NCBI RefSeq assembly: GCF_037151175.1
Contig: NZ_JBBCOR010000004.1
Span: 62,001 to 126,000 of the forward strand
DNA: 64,000 nucleotides
Direction: 5' to 3'
Origin: Asaia sp003994335
GTDB taxonomy: Bacteria; Pseudomonadota; Alphaproteobacteria; Acetobacterales; Acetobacteraceae
A program made the translations under genes and the position numbers. Of this stretch, positions 23,064 to 32,477 are shown one piece after another. The notes under the pieces were generated by a model. That model worked only from the letters and a program-made list of their open reading frames with translations. It searched no databases and was not told where the DNA came from. Positions within the stretch are counted from its first letter, which is position 1. Each line of letters opens with the position of its first letter.

Positions 23064-24837
23064 AGGGACACCAGGGGGCCCGGCTGGGCAAGATAGGTCG
23101 TTCGGATATGATGCGCAGCCCAGTACGCCAGTGCCGCCACCGTGCCGGTGGGATTGTAGCCCATTCCCTGAGGGAAGGCATTGGAGCCGATGACAAAGAC
23201 GTTCGAAACATCCCAGCTCTGCAGATAGCGGTTGAGCGCACTATCATGCGGGCTGACACCCATGACAGCGCCACCGCCCAGATGGTTGTCTGGTAGCGTC
23301 TCGTATCGAAGACCTCGCCATGTTCCAGACGGCCCAGTTCATAGCGTCTGGCACCAAGGGCCTTCATGATTGGCTCGATACGCCCCACCACATATTGATT
23401 CATACGGATATCATTTTCCTTCCAGGTGAAGGTCATGCGGAGCAATGGCTGCCCGTAACTGTCCTTCCAGGTCGGATCGAGATCGAGATAGACGTCGCGA
23501 TAGGCCATATTGCTGCCATGCGCATCCATGGCCATTGAATGGCGGTAGGTATCGACGAGCCCGGCCTTGTAGCCCGCTCCCCAGCGGGGAGCGGTCTTTC
23601 CACCGCCGGTCATGGCCGCAGCGATAGGTTTGACCCCTGCCTGGTTGACCCAGACGGGAGAACCACCGATGAAGCCGAGCGGGCCGTGATCGAAATTATC
23701 GCTATTGAAATCGTCGATGGCGACGCCCGCTCCGCCCGCGCCGACGAACTGATTGGTGAACTGGTTTTGAGGCAGCCAGGCGCGTGAGGTGGTGATGGTC
23801 TGATAGACGAAGTTGCGTCCCACGACACCGGTATTGCTTATCGGGTCGTAAGGTTTTCCAATGCCAGAAAGCAGCATGAGATGGACATTGTGAAACTGGA
23901 AAGCCGCCAGGATGACCAGCTCCGCCTCGACCGTCTTTTCCTGCCGGGTATGCTGGTCGAGATAGGTAACGCCTGTAGCCTTCCGGCGATCGCTGTCGAG
24001 GTTGACGCGCAGAACGTGCGCGTCTGTGATCAGGGTGAATTCCGGGTCATTACGCAATGCCGGCAGGATATTGATGTTGGGCGACGCCTTCGAATACATG
24101 TAGCAATCGTAACCGCTACAATAACCGCAGAAATTGCATGGCCCCATCTGCAGGCCATACGTATTCGTATATTGCATGGAGGCATTGGCGGCTGGCAGTG
24201 CATAGGGGTGGTATCCCACCTCGGACGCGGCTTTTCGGAACAGACTTGCTGTAAAGACATCCTGCATAGCCGGCAGGGGAAATTTGTCACTTCGTGATGG
24301 GGCAAAGACATTGCCGTTACCGACAACCTGCCCATTGATCTTGTAGGCCTGTCCCGATGTGCCGAACACCTTTTCGGCCTTGTCGAAAAAAGGTTCCAAC
24401 TCCTCGTATGTGACGCCGTAATCCTGAAGATTCATATCCTCTGGAATGAATTTGGCACCATAACGGTCGATGACATGGCTGCGCAGGCGAAGATCATCGG
24501 GGGCCGCGCGAAAATGAACGCCAGACCAGTGCAGTCCGGCTCCTCCCACCCCTTCTCCTGGAAGAAAAGCGGCGAGTTGTCGGTATGGCAAGGCGGTCTG
24601 ATTGATCGTGTTGCGGATCGTCACCGTCGTTTTCGCAGGGTTCTGGAAGAGGCGATGGCGTATGGCACCCCGTAATTCGTCAATGGACCCCGGATAGGTG
24701 CCCTCTTTCGCGGTCGCTCTTTCGGGGCCGCGCTCAAGCATGACGACGCTTCGTCCTGCTTCACGCATCTCCTTGGCGAGAATGGCACCGGCCCAGCCAG
24801 CCCCAATGATGACAACATCGGTCCGTTTTGAAGGCAT
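23060..24837 (-). pseudogene. Frameshifted GMC flavoprotein, large subunit of gluconate/2-ketogluconate dehydrogenase
   Basis: Reads as a complete GMC oxidoreductase until residue about 517. The FAD site VVIIGAGWAGAILAKEM is at 8-24, and a cysteine cluster C234, C237, C240, C245 (PCNFCGYCSGYDC) suits an iron-sulfur centre. A single G (plus strand) is missing near 23284, inside what should encode YQTTHLGGGAVMG. The original frame then runs into unrelated residues to 22918, overlapping the cytochrome gene. The correct frame resumes as MGVSPHDSALNRYLQSWDV to the stop at 23060 and contains the NPTGT active-site segment. Restored length is about 592. Either a real mutation abolishing this dehydrogenase or an assembly/sequencing error. 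Confidence 0.88.
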
Positions 24838-24863
24838 GAATCTTGTACTCGACTGATTCTGGA

Positions 24864-25559
24864 TCAGGCTTTTTGGCCAGAGATCGATACGGGTCCGAAA
24901 GGATACGGAGCGCCTTCCTGATCAACCCAGTCCATAAAGTCGGCGCGCGCGCCAGGGAAACCAAGCAGGAGCCAACCCGCCATATTGCGGTTGCCGCCGT
25001 GGACTGGGTCGGCAAAAACGCCTTCAAGTGTGTTGCGTCGCAATTGTTCGAAGAACAGGCGGGCGTTCAGTTCGGGAAAATGGACTGCGCCACCTTCAAA
25101 GGCTGTGAGAATTTCGATCTGATCATGGCTTGTCAGATCAATGAAATCCTTGCCGCGTTCGGACTGGGCATAGGCATTCGCGCCCGCAATTCCCCTGCGA
25201 TACAGGTCTCGCGGTGCGAAAGGGAGCTGGTAACCCAAATTGGCAGGTCCATCCTCGAAAGGTCCGGCCATGTACCAGAGCTCCCCCTTGCCGTAAGGGG
25301 TGTCCATTTGCCTGTCGATAAAGTCAGGTACGCCGAGCATCGAGGCACCAGGACCCAATGAATCAGCAGGGTAGATGCACTCGCAGGCAGAGTGCAGGAA
25401 CCGGAATTCGGCAGGCGTAAAATAGACCGGTGTCGTATCGACTGAAGTGCCAGCCGCGAAGGCACGACCGGGCAGATCCTGACCGGCCAGGAGGAGGAAA
25501 GCGGTTGTACCCGCGGCGTTCCTGACAAAGCGACGTCGTGAAGATGAAGGCGCGCTCAA
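24864..25559 (-). CDS. Gluconate 2-dehydrogenase subunit 3-like small subunit (Tat-exported)
   Basis: 231 residues from a TTG start at 25559, preceded 6 nt upstream by CAGGAG. This gives SAPSSSRRRFVRNAAGTTAF, a twin-arginine signal (RRRF) with a hydrophobic core, expected for the small subunit that carries the folded flavoprotein to the periplasm. The longer frame from ATG 25598 starts inside a palindrome and has no ribosome site. The mature part has YFTPAEFRFLHSACECIYPA and LPFAPRDLYRRGIAGANAYA, conserved in the family. First gene of the dehydrogenase operon. Confidence 0.88.
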   Translation of the reverse strand: MSAPSSSRRRFVRNAAGTTAFLLLAGQDLPGRAFAAGTSVDTTPVYFTPAEFRFLHSACECIYPADSLGPGASMLGVPDFIDRQMDTPYGKGELWYMAGPFEDGPANLGYQLPFAPRDLYRRGIAGANAYAQSERGKDFIDLTSHDQIEILTAFEGGAVHFPELNARLFFEQLRRNTLEGVFADPVHGGNRNMAGWLLLGFPGARADFMDWVDQEGAPYPFGPVSISGQKA

Positions 25560-25584
25560 GCCGGTCTCCTGACCAAACACAAAA

Positions 25585-25611
25585 GGCATTACCCACATAA
25601 TGGGTAATGCC
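25585..25611 (-). promoter_or_regulatory. Perfect 11-bp inverted repeat in dehydrogenase operon leader
   Basis: GGCATTACCCA and TGGGTAATGCC are perfect complements around CATAA. On the minus strand the stem is followed by TTTTGTGTTT, so it resembles an intrinsic terminator for the upstream lipoprotein operon. It sits only 26 bp before the TTG start of the dehydrogenase. It may be a terminator, an attenuator or a regulator-binding dyad. Confidence 0.55.
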
Positions 25612-25688
25612 TCCTTCTTCGCGATTGTCGCCCGAAATGCAAGCGGCTTTATGGGATGTGCTTGTGTTCGGGCGGCCGGGCTTTTTCG

Positions 25689-26555
25689 TCAGGAATGCTT
25701 CGAGGGCAGGGCCAGAACGCCAGCCTTCGGGGACTTGACCGAAGGAGTAGCCGCGGGTGCGGCGGCACCTTCATCGCCCAGAGGGAAAATCGCGTCAGGC
25801 TCCTGGGGTTTCGCGGGCGCACTGACGGGAACGGTGGAGGCGGACGCCGCCCCGGTCGCGACCTGGGGGGCTGGAGGGGCAGCACTCATTGCGGGGGCAT
25901 TGTTGCTTGATACGGTGGGGCTGGCAGTAGGTGCGTTGGGACCGATGTCCTGCTGCTGGATTGCTCCTGGGAGGGGCGCGCCGCTTGCGTCAACCATCCA
26001 GTCATGCAGCGATTTCTTGATCTGGAACTCAAGTTCGACATTCATGTCCTGCATCATCTGCGATGTCAGATCATAAAGAACGGCACGCGATTCCGGGTCT
26101 TTATCTCCCGGATTGAGACTGCGCGTTATGTGGGCGGCTGCATAACCGGCGCGTCCGCCGGACGGAGCGGACAGATCGACATGCGCTTCGAGCTCGCCCA
26201 GCAATGTGCCGCCGGGGGCGTGGAGGATGCTGGCCTTGGTTATGGTGAACGTACCGCTGCCTTCCGAGCCGCTCGCGATCAGGCGATCATGGGCCATCTG
26301 TTCGAGTGCCTGCTGAGGCGAGGTCGGAGCCTTGGCCGAGATATCGCCCGGAGTGTTTCCGGGGGGGGCAGCGTCGACCACCTCGATATGCGCCACATTC
26401 AGGTGCATCTTGCTCAGATAGCTGTAGTCCATCGGGGCAAAGCTCTGGGGTTCACTGTCACCACATGCGGTGAGCACGGGAGAAAGAGCGCCCAGAACCA
26501 GGCATAAAGAACCGTAGCGGAGTAGCGTTTTCACACGTGACGGGCTGCGCGACAT
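25689..26555 (-). CDS. Predicted lipoprotein, unknown function
   Basis: 288 residues from ATG 26555 with AAGGAG 8 nt upstream. Signal peptide with lipobox LTAC (residues about 29-32) followed by GDSEP, so it is probably anchored in a membrane facing the periplasm. The folded part has SYLSKMHLNVAHIEVVDAAP and RLIASGSEGSGTFTITKASI. The last 110 residues are Pro/Ala/Ser-rich and likely disordered. No known family recognised. It follows the unknown gene at 26585 by 29 bp. Confidence 0.75.
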   Translation of the reverse strand: MSRSPSRVKTLLRYGSLCLVLGALSPVLTACGDSEPQSFAPMDYSYLSKMHLNVAHIEVVDAAPPGNTPGDISAKAPTSPQQALEQMAHDRLIASGSEGSGTFTITKASILHAPGGTLLGELEAHVDLSAPSGGRAGYAAAHITRSLNPGDKDPESRAVLYDLTSQMMQDMNVELEFQIKKSLHDWMVDASGAPLPGAIQQQDIGPNAPTASPTVSSNNAPAMSAAPPAPQVATGAASASTVPVSAPAKPQEPDAIFPLGDEGAAAPAATPSVKSPKAGVLALPSKHS

Positions 26556-26584
26556 GACGGGCTCCTTGAATAAGCAGCAGAACA

Positions 26585-27598
26585 TTATTTCTTTTTCACA
26601 TAAGAGCGCAGCTTGTCGAACAGGCGCCCTGTTTGTTTCTTTTCTGCCTCCTGCCGGGTTTCGGCGGGTGAGGCGGGCCTCGTCGGGTTTTGTGCGAGAA
26701 ACGCCCAGGATTCGGAGATCATATCAGCTGAAGCTGTGCTCGGAGGCGGTGGTAATGCGGCCTCGGTTGCAGGGTCGAATTGAAGTGAGGATGCCGTACC
26801 CAGCCCGTAATCACGGGCCTCAAAGGCAAGAGCCTCGGCAATCGAGGCAACATGCCCAGGATTGCTCAGATACCAGCCAAGAATCAAAGAGGGCAGCATG
26901 CCAGCCATCGCTTCGTCACTCACGAGAATAGCGGCCTTGGGGCAATAGAAGGACGGGGGCTTGTCGAGCTGTTTCTCCCACCAGGCGAGATAGAATACGC
27001 AATCGGCTTCCGGGTCATGGAAGCGATAGATCAGTTGATGATCGACCACGAAAGAGATCTGCGCACGCAGTGGGATATCGGTGAGCGGAGACAGCACGAC
27101 CAGTGTTTCGGGCCCTACGCGTGAACCAAGAATACGTCTGATCTGCTTTGCGGACAGGGAAGACTGTCCGATCTGGGCCAGGATCTGCTCCTGACCCGCC
27201 AGAGACGTCTGGATCTGGCGCAAATCCATGAGCACGCGTACCGACCAGGCTGCTGCAAGCTGAGTTGCGAGAAAGAGCGGCATCGCAGGCGCATCGCGCA
27301 GCAGAGTAGGGGTTGCACTCAGCGCATTGCGGGCGAGTTCATCAAACCAGAGGGCAACAGCGCCAAGGATATCGTCCGGGCGCATACGCTGAACGACCTC
27401 GATGTGCGAGCCGCAATAATTGTGCGACTCATCCAGGTACCAGACAGCGTTGCGTCCCGTCAGCGGATCGGAAAAAGTGAGACAGGTGATGTCATCTGCA
27501 AGGGGGACGACCGCCTGAGGCGTCCATTGGTCGTAGAGCGCCGAGAGTGTCTCGCCCCCGACCCGGACGCTGCGCAGGAAATCATCCGCCGCGGTCAT
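26585..27598 (-). CDS. Conserved hypothetical protein downstream of hslO
   Basis: 337 residues, starting ATG 27598 (MTAADDFLRS), whose ATGA overlaps the hslO stop. The longer frame to 27745 would overlap hslO by 150 bp and is rejected. Soluble, mixed alpha/beta, no signal or TM segment; the C-terminal 60 residues are Pro/Ala/Lys-rich. Segments such as LTFSDPLTGRNAVWYLDESH and DIPLRAQISFVVDHQLIYRF are not matched to a family. Translational coupling with hslO suggests co-expression only. Confidence 0.75.
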   Translation of the reverse strand: MTAADDFLRSVRVGGETLSALYDQWTPQAVVPLADDITCLTFSDPLTGRNAVWYLDESHNYCGSHIEVVQRMRPDDILGAVALWFDELARNALSATPTLLRDAPAMPLFLATQLAAAWSVRVLMDLRQIQTSLAGQEQILAQIGQSSLSAKQIRRILGSRVGPETLVVLSPLTDIPLRAQISFVVDHQLIYRFHDPEADCVFYLAWWEKQLDKPPSFYCPKAAILVSDEAMAGMLPSLILGWYLSNPGHVASIAEALAFEARDYGLGTASSLQFDPATEAALPPPPSTASADMISESWAFLAQNPTRPASPAETRQEAEKKQTGRLFDKLRSYVKKK

Positions 27599-28512
27599 CG
27601 TGCGATCTCGGCACGTTCGAAACGAAAGCCAACATTGCAGAACTCGCAGTTCATGGTGATCGTGCCCTCTTCCGCCATGTGATTGAGATCGTCCTCGGGG
27701 AATGTGGAAAGGACGCTTGCGAGCCTTGCGCGGTTGCAGCGACACCCAAGGCTGACCGCGCGCGGTCGATCAATCAGGACATCCTGCGAGCCGAAAAGAC
27801 GTTCGATCAACGTGGTGGCACTCAGGCAGGGGTCGAAAAGCTCGGCGGCGGTCAGTGTGTTGCCCAGAATGCCCGCTGTCTCCCAGGCGTCCTCATCGTC
27901 GGTTTCACCCGTGGCGATACCGCCTTCTTCGGCAATTTTTTCGAGCAGCAGGGCCCCGGCTTGCCAGCCATCCGGTGTCTTCTCACAATAGAGGCGCATC
28001 CAGCACTGATGCTGCTCGCTGGTCGCGAAATAATGCATCGCCATATCGGCAAGGGTTTCCCCCTCAAGCGCGACGATACCCTGATGGCGTTCCGTATGCG
28101 CGCCCTGATCGATGGTGAAGGCAAAATACCCTTCTCCCAGAAGGGCCTTGGCCGGCGCAGGATCGATGTTCTCGGGCGCGCGCAGATAAAAGCGCAATTC
28201 GCCCGCATCCGTGCAATCTGCCACCAGCATGGAAATCGGGCCGTCCCCCTTGATTTGCAGGGAAAAGGACCCTTTGAACTTCAGCCCGGCACTCAGTCCC
28301 GCGACGAGAGACAGCGCCTCTCCGGCAAGCTGACGCCCGCAATCGGGGATATCATGGCGCGACACCATGATATCCGCGAGTTTGCCCAGACGAACGAGAC
28401 GTCCGCGGACCGGTCGCCGCGCCAGATGGAAAGGCGTTATTCCATGCGAGATCACCAGATCAGGCACGGTTTCGGGGCGGTGTGTATCCAGAAAGGCAGG
28501 TGTCTCGATCAT
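27595..28512 (-). CDS. hslO: Hsp33 redox-regulated chaperone
   Basis: 305 residues of the Hsp33 family, a holdase activated by oxidative unfolding. The zinc site at the C-terminus is complete: LGCRCNRAR and MNCEFCNVGFRF give the CxC...CxxC arrangement. The chaperone core includes GPISMLVADCTDAGELRFYL and PFEALK-type dimer contacts. In many alphaproteobacteria hslO follows argF and argD, as here. Confidence 0.95.
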   Translation of the reverse strand: MIETPAFLDTHRPETVPDLVISHGITPFHLARRPVRGRLVRLGKLADIMVSRHDIPDCGRQLAGEALSLVAGLSAGLKFKGSFSLQIKGDGPISMLVADCTDAGELRFYLRAPENIDPAPAKALLGEGYFAFTIDQGAHTERHQGIVALEGETLADMAMHYFATSEQHQCWMRLYCEKTPDGWQAGALLLEKIAEEGGIATGETDDEDAWETAGILGNTLTAAELFDPCLSATTLIERLFGSQDVLIDRPRAVSLGCRCNRARLASVLSTFPEDDLNHMAEEGTITMNCEFCNVGFRFERAEIAR

Positions 28513-28568
28513 TGGTGCTTCGTCGGTTGCTTCTCAAGGTGTCGGACGGTTGGACGCGCCGATGCCGT

Positions 28569-29543
28569 TCAGACGGGCTTACCGTAGGAACGCCAGTTCT
28601 CACCGCCCAGCACCCAGAGGAGCAGACCCTTTTGAGCGTGGAGGCGATTTTCGGCCTCGTCAAATACGACGGAGGCCGAGCTTTCGAACACCTCCTCCGT
28701 CACTTCCTCACCGATATGGGCAGGCAGACAATGCATGAACAGGGCATTGGGGGAGGCTTTCTGCATCAGGGCCGTGTTGACCTGATATGGGCTCAACGTG
28801 GTCAGCCGTGCTGAGGATTCCTGATCGGACATGCTCGTCCAGGTATCCGTCACAATGCAGTTAGCGCCCTGCACCGCCTCGACAGGGTCATGGACCAGCC
28901 GGATCTTGCCACCTTCGGCATGCGCCCAGTCCAGGATCTCCTGACGGGGTTTCATGCTTTCCGGCGTCGCCAGCGTCAGGGAAAATCCGAAGCGTACAGC
29001 GCCCTCGATCAACGATACGGCAACATTATTGCCATCCCCAACCCAGGCCCAGTGCGAACCGCCCACCGGGCCACGATGCTCCTCATAGGTCATGATATCG
29101 GCGAGGATCTGCACGGGATGGGAATCCGGTGTCAGGCCATTCACGACGGGAATCGAACTCCAGCGGACGAGTTCAGTCAGCATGGCGGTCTCGCCCGTAC
29201 GCACGACCAGCACATCGAGGAACCGCGACAAGACACGCGCGGTGTCCGCCAGGCTCTCGCCACGGCCAATCTGCATGTCTGCAGGTGACAGCACCGACAC
29301 ATCGCCACCCAGCTGGCGCATGCCGACCTCGAAGGAGAGGCGGGTGCGTGTGGAGGGTTTGGAGAGCATCAGCCCCAGAGTGCGTCCGGCGAGCGGATGG
29401 GCAGGATGCATGGGCTTGCGGCGCTTGTCCTGCATCGCCTTAACCGCACGGCCCACATCGAGAATGTCGCGCAGCGTCGCTGCGTCGAGATCGCGCAGAT
29501 CGAGAAAGTGACGAATAGCCGAAGCGTCTGCCTGTGTGCTCAT
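28569..29543 (-). CDS. argF: Ornithine carbamoyltransferase
   Basis: 324 residues. Carbamoyl phosphate binding motif STRTRLSFE, ornithine-binding HPVQILADIMT and DTWTSM, and the diagnostic HCLPAH loop. Makes citrulline in arginine synthesis. Overlaps argD by 4 bp and is followed by hslO at 56 bp. Length fits the family. Cytoplasmic. Confidence 0.97.
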   Translation of the reverse strand: MSTQADASAIRHFLDLRDLDAATLRDILDVGRAVKAMQDKRRKPMHPAHPLAGRTLGLMLSKPSTRTRLSFEVGMRQLGGDVSVLSPADMQIGRGESLADTARVLSRFLDVLVVRTGETAMLTELVRWSSIPVVNGLTPDSHPVQILADIMTYEEHRGPVGGSHWAWVGDGNNVAVSLIEGAVRFGFSLTLATPESMKPRQEILDWAHAEGGKIRLVHDPVEAVQGANCIVTDTWTSMSDQESSARLTTLSPYQVNTALMQKASPNALFMHCLPAHIGEEVTEEVFESSASVVFDEAENRLHAQKGLLLWVLGGENWRSYGKPV

Positions 29544-30751
29544 GCCTGGCTCTCCACCGGGTTTGTCTTGTTGTTTTCAGCGGCTTCAAGGATGGTGGCG
29601 GCCCGCGAGAGGATCGCACAGGCTTCCTGGCATTCTTCCCTGCTCACGATCAGCGGCGGCAGCAGGCGCAGCACGTTCTCACCTGCGGTGACGGTCAGGA
29701 GACCCTCTTCCATGGCCTGAGCCTGAACCTGTGCAACAGGCAAGCGGCATTTCAGCCCCCACATCAGGCCACGTCCACGGGCGAGCTCGAAAACGGTGGG
29801 ATGTTTGCGCACGAGGCTCTTGAGCCCCTCGCCCAAGGTCTCTCCCGTTATCGCGATCTGATCGAGGAAGCCTTCGGCAAGAATCACGTCGAGCACGGCA
29901 TTCGCTGCCGCACAGGCGAGAGGGTTGCCCCCGAAAGTGGTGCCGTGGGAGCCTGCTCCCATGGAGGCAGCTACTTCCTCATTGGCGAGGATCGCCCCCA
30001 TCGGGAAACCGCCCGCGATGCCCTTGGCGACGGAGATCACGTCCGGCGCGACGCCATAAGCCTCATGCGCGAAGAGCTGACCCGTGCGCCCCATTCCGGT
30101 CTGAACTTCGTCGAGCGCAAGAATCAGGCCAAATTCGTCACAGACCTGGCGCAGCCCGGTCATGAATTGAGGGTCGGCCTGTTTGATGCCCGTCTCGCCC
30201 TGGATCGGTTCGAGCATGATGCCTGCCGTCTGGGGGGTAATGGCGGCGCGCAGGGCGTTCATGTTATTAAACGGCACATGGTCAAAGCCTTCAACCGGCG
30301 CGCCGAAGCCTTCAAGATAGGCCGGATTGCCCGTTGCCGCGATCATGGCCAGCGTACGCCCGTGAAAGGCCCCCGTACAACAGATGACCCGTGTACGCTC
30401 GGGATGGCCACGACCCGCCTGCGTCTTGCGGATCATCTTGACCATGCCCTCATTGGCCTCTGCACCGGAGTTGCAGAAGAACACACTGTCCGCGAAGGAA
30501 TGGGCGACCAGCCTGTCCGCCAGTTTCTCGGCCTGCGGAATGCGATACAGGTTGGACACGTGCATGACGCGCGCGGCCTGCTCGGCAATCGCCTTGACCA
30601 GACCCTCATGGCCATGCCCCAGCGACGAGACGGCAATGCCCGCCCCGAAATCCAGGAATCGTCGTCCGTCAGCCGTGTACAAGCAAGCGCCCTGACCATG
30701 CTCGAAAGCAAGGTCGACTCGTTTGAATGTTGGCATCAGAGCGGAAATCAT
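29540..30751 (-). CDS. argD: Acetylornithine aminotransferase
   Basis: 403 residues from ATG 30751 (or 398 from 30736, MPTFKRVDLAF). PLP enzyme of class III: FFCNSGAEANEGMVKM, TGAFHGRTLAMIAATGNP, LILALDEVQTGMGRTG and VAKGIAGGFPMGA with the PLP lysine, then GTTFGGNPLACAAA. Transaminates N-acetylglutamate semialdehyde. The frame extends to 30811 but the extra residues are not family-like. Forms an operon with argF. Confidence 0.96.
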   Translation of the reverse strand: MISALMPTFKRVDLAFEHGQGACLYTADGRRFLDFGAGIAVSSLGHGHEGLVKAIAEQAARVMHVSNLYRIPQAEKLADRLVAHSFADSVFFCNSGAEANEGMVKMIRKTQAGRGHPERTRVICCTGAFHGRTLAMIAATGNPAYLEGFGAPVEGFDHVPFNNMNALRAAITPQTAGIMLEPIQGETGIKQADPQFMTGLRQVCDEFGLILALDEVQTGMGRTGQLFAHEAYGVAPDVISVAKGIAGGFPMGAILANEEVAASMGAGSHGTTFGGNPLACAAANAVLDVILAEGFLDQIAITGETLGEGLKSLVRKHPTVFELARGRGLMWGLKCRLPVAQVQAQAMEEGLLTVTAGENVLRLLPPLIVSREECQEACAILSRAATILEAAENNKTNPVESQA

Positions 30752-30887
30752 GGCGATCAGAAAGCCCGGTTGGAATGGAAGGGAAAAGACGCAACGGCAA
30801 GAGCCCCGCACCTGAGAACTCAGGGCAGGGCACAGGCTGCTGCGTGCTTATGATGGGGTTATTCCCCCCCCGACGTCAAATCCCGGC

Positions 30888-32441
30888 TCAGATGCGCCTG
30901 TAGAGCAGATCGCGGGCAAGCCAGCATCCTGCGCGCAGGCCGGTCAGCTTGTGCTGTGCGTCACGCTGAAACGCCAGGGTCCAATACCCGGGCGGCGAGT
31001 GGTCGAGTGCTCGCAGGCAGGGCACGAGCCAGACGTCGTTGCCGAGTTTCTGCAGGCGCTCCATGCGTCCCTGGCCGAGCATGCCGGAGAAAGCGCCATA
31101 GAAGGCCTCTTCGCTTCCGGCAATTGTCAGGATGCTATCGAGTTCCTCGCATTCATAGCGTCCGGCCAGATCCTGAAAGCGCTGCATCTCCGGGATGGGT
31201 ATCAGGCGTGTTTCTCGGTTTTCCTGCGGGCGGGACATGACCAGCCCTTGATCATCCAGGGTCAATGTTGTTGCATCGCGACCGGCCTTGTCCTGAGTCC
31301 AGTCATCAAGAATTTCGGGCGGATAGGCATAGCGCAGCGAAAGCCGCGCGTTCGAAACCGTCGGGGTGATCGAGGCGGAGAGCCCTGTTTCGGGCTCGAG
31401 ATAGTGACCGATGAACGCGGTTGAGCCCGGCATGCTCTCCTGCGCAGTTCGGGTGATCTCCAGGGCTGCAGCGGCAAGCTCGGCAGCGGCGGAATGCGCC
31501 TCCGACATATGATTGAAGAGCACCACTACGGAGAGCCGCTCTTCGGCCAGATGGAGCCGGTGACTGCGCCAGCCGCGCAGGGCGCCCCCATGCCCTGTCA
31601 TGGCCCGACCAAAAAGCTTGCCGCGCTGCAATCCAGATCCGTAGCGGGCCAATCGGCCATCGCGAAAGTGAACAGGGCGGGAGAGCCGGTTATAGAAGCC
31701 CTCTGGGTCGTCGCGCTGCGCGTCAATTGCCTTTTCCCAGGCGATCATATCGTCCAGACTCGCCCCAAGCCCTGCATCCCCGGTCCACAGGATATTATTG
31801 TTGGCGGCGCGATACCCCGTGGCCTCGCTGCCCTCGTAGCCTCGGGTCCCATCGGGCATTGATTGGGTGTTAGCCGCGAGGAATGCCGTTTTCATACCGC
31901 AAGGGTCGAAAATCTGCGTTTGAAGCAATTCGGAAAAGCTGCGCCCCGAACAGGCTTCCAGCGCTTCGGAGATCAGATAGAAATTCTGGTTGACATAGGA
32001 ATAGGCCGTACCTGGCCTGAAATGCAGGCTGCGCGTGCCTGAGATCACCCGTTTTGCCTCGGTGCTGCCAAAAACCGATTCGGTGGGCGCACCGTGCAGC
32101 ATGGCTACGGCCCAGTAATCGCGCAGGCCGGACTGGTTATGCGCGAGATCCATGACACCCGGCGGAGGCTCCTGCAGATTGGGGAGGCTCGATGCCACAT
32201 AGGCATCAAGTGCCGCCTTGTCCGGCCAGGCATCGAGCAGGGCACAGGTGAATTGCTTGGTGATCGAGCACAGGCGGAACTGCGTACGAGGCGTGAAGGC
32301 CAGACGCGTTTCGGCATTGGCAAAGCCCCAGCTATGGCATCCGATGACCTCGCCATTGCGGATGACCGCAGCCGCCCCTCCCGGTCCGGGATAGGAAGAG
32401 GGGAGGGCGGCCAGCGCGCGATCGAGCGATGAGCGGGGCAT
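30888..32441 (-). CDS. Serine beta-lactamase-fold hydrolase, D-aminopeptidase-like
   Basis: 517 residues from ATG 32441 with GGAG 7 nt upstream (the frame also opens at 32468). Penicillin-recognition motifs: SITK (SxxK, nucleophile Ser), YVN (YxN) and GHGG in place of KTG. The following 200 residues form two extra beta domains. This three-domain arrangement with HGG is that of D-aminopeptidase (DAP) of Ochrobactrum. It removes N-terminal D-amino acids from peptides. No signal peptide, so cytoplasmic. It is divergent from recX. A general esterase role is not excluded. Confidence 0.82.
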   Translation of the reverse strand: MPRSSLDRALAALPSSYPGPGGAAAVIRNGEVIGCHSWGFANAETRLAFTPRTQFRLCSITKQFTCALLDAWPDKAALDAYVASSLPNLQEPPPGVMDLAHNQSGLRDYWAVAMLHGAPTESVFGSTEAKRVISGTRSLHFRPGTAYSYVNQNFYLISEALEACSGRSFSELLQTQIFDPCGMKTAFLAANTQSMPDGTRGYEGSEATGYRAANNNILWTGDAGLGASLDDMIAWEKAIDAQRDDPEGFYNRLSRPVHFRDGRLARYGSGLQRGKLFGRAMTGHGGALRGWRSHRLHLAEERLSVVVLFNHMSEAHSAAAELAAAALEITRTAQESMPGSTAFIGHYLEPETGLSASITPTVSNARLSLRYAYPPEILDDWTQDKAGRDATTLTLDDQGLVMSRPQENRETRLIPIPEMQRFQDLAGRYECEELDSILTIAGSEEAFYGAFSGMLGQGRMERLQKLGNDVWLVPCLRALDHSPPGYWTLAFQRDAQHKLTGLRAGCWLARDLLYRRI

Positions 32442-32477
32442 GAGGGGTCTCCGACCGGTTTTCACCATGTTACTGCC

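Noticed and set aside
22918..23283. Original-frame C-terminal 120 residues of the GMC gene
   Set aside because: Out of frame with the family and antisense-like to nothing real; it overlaps the cytochrome gene and results from the missing base.
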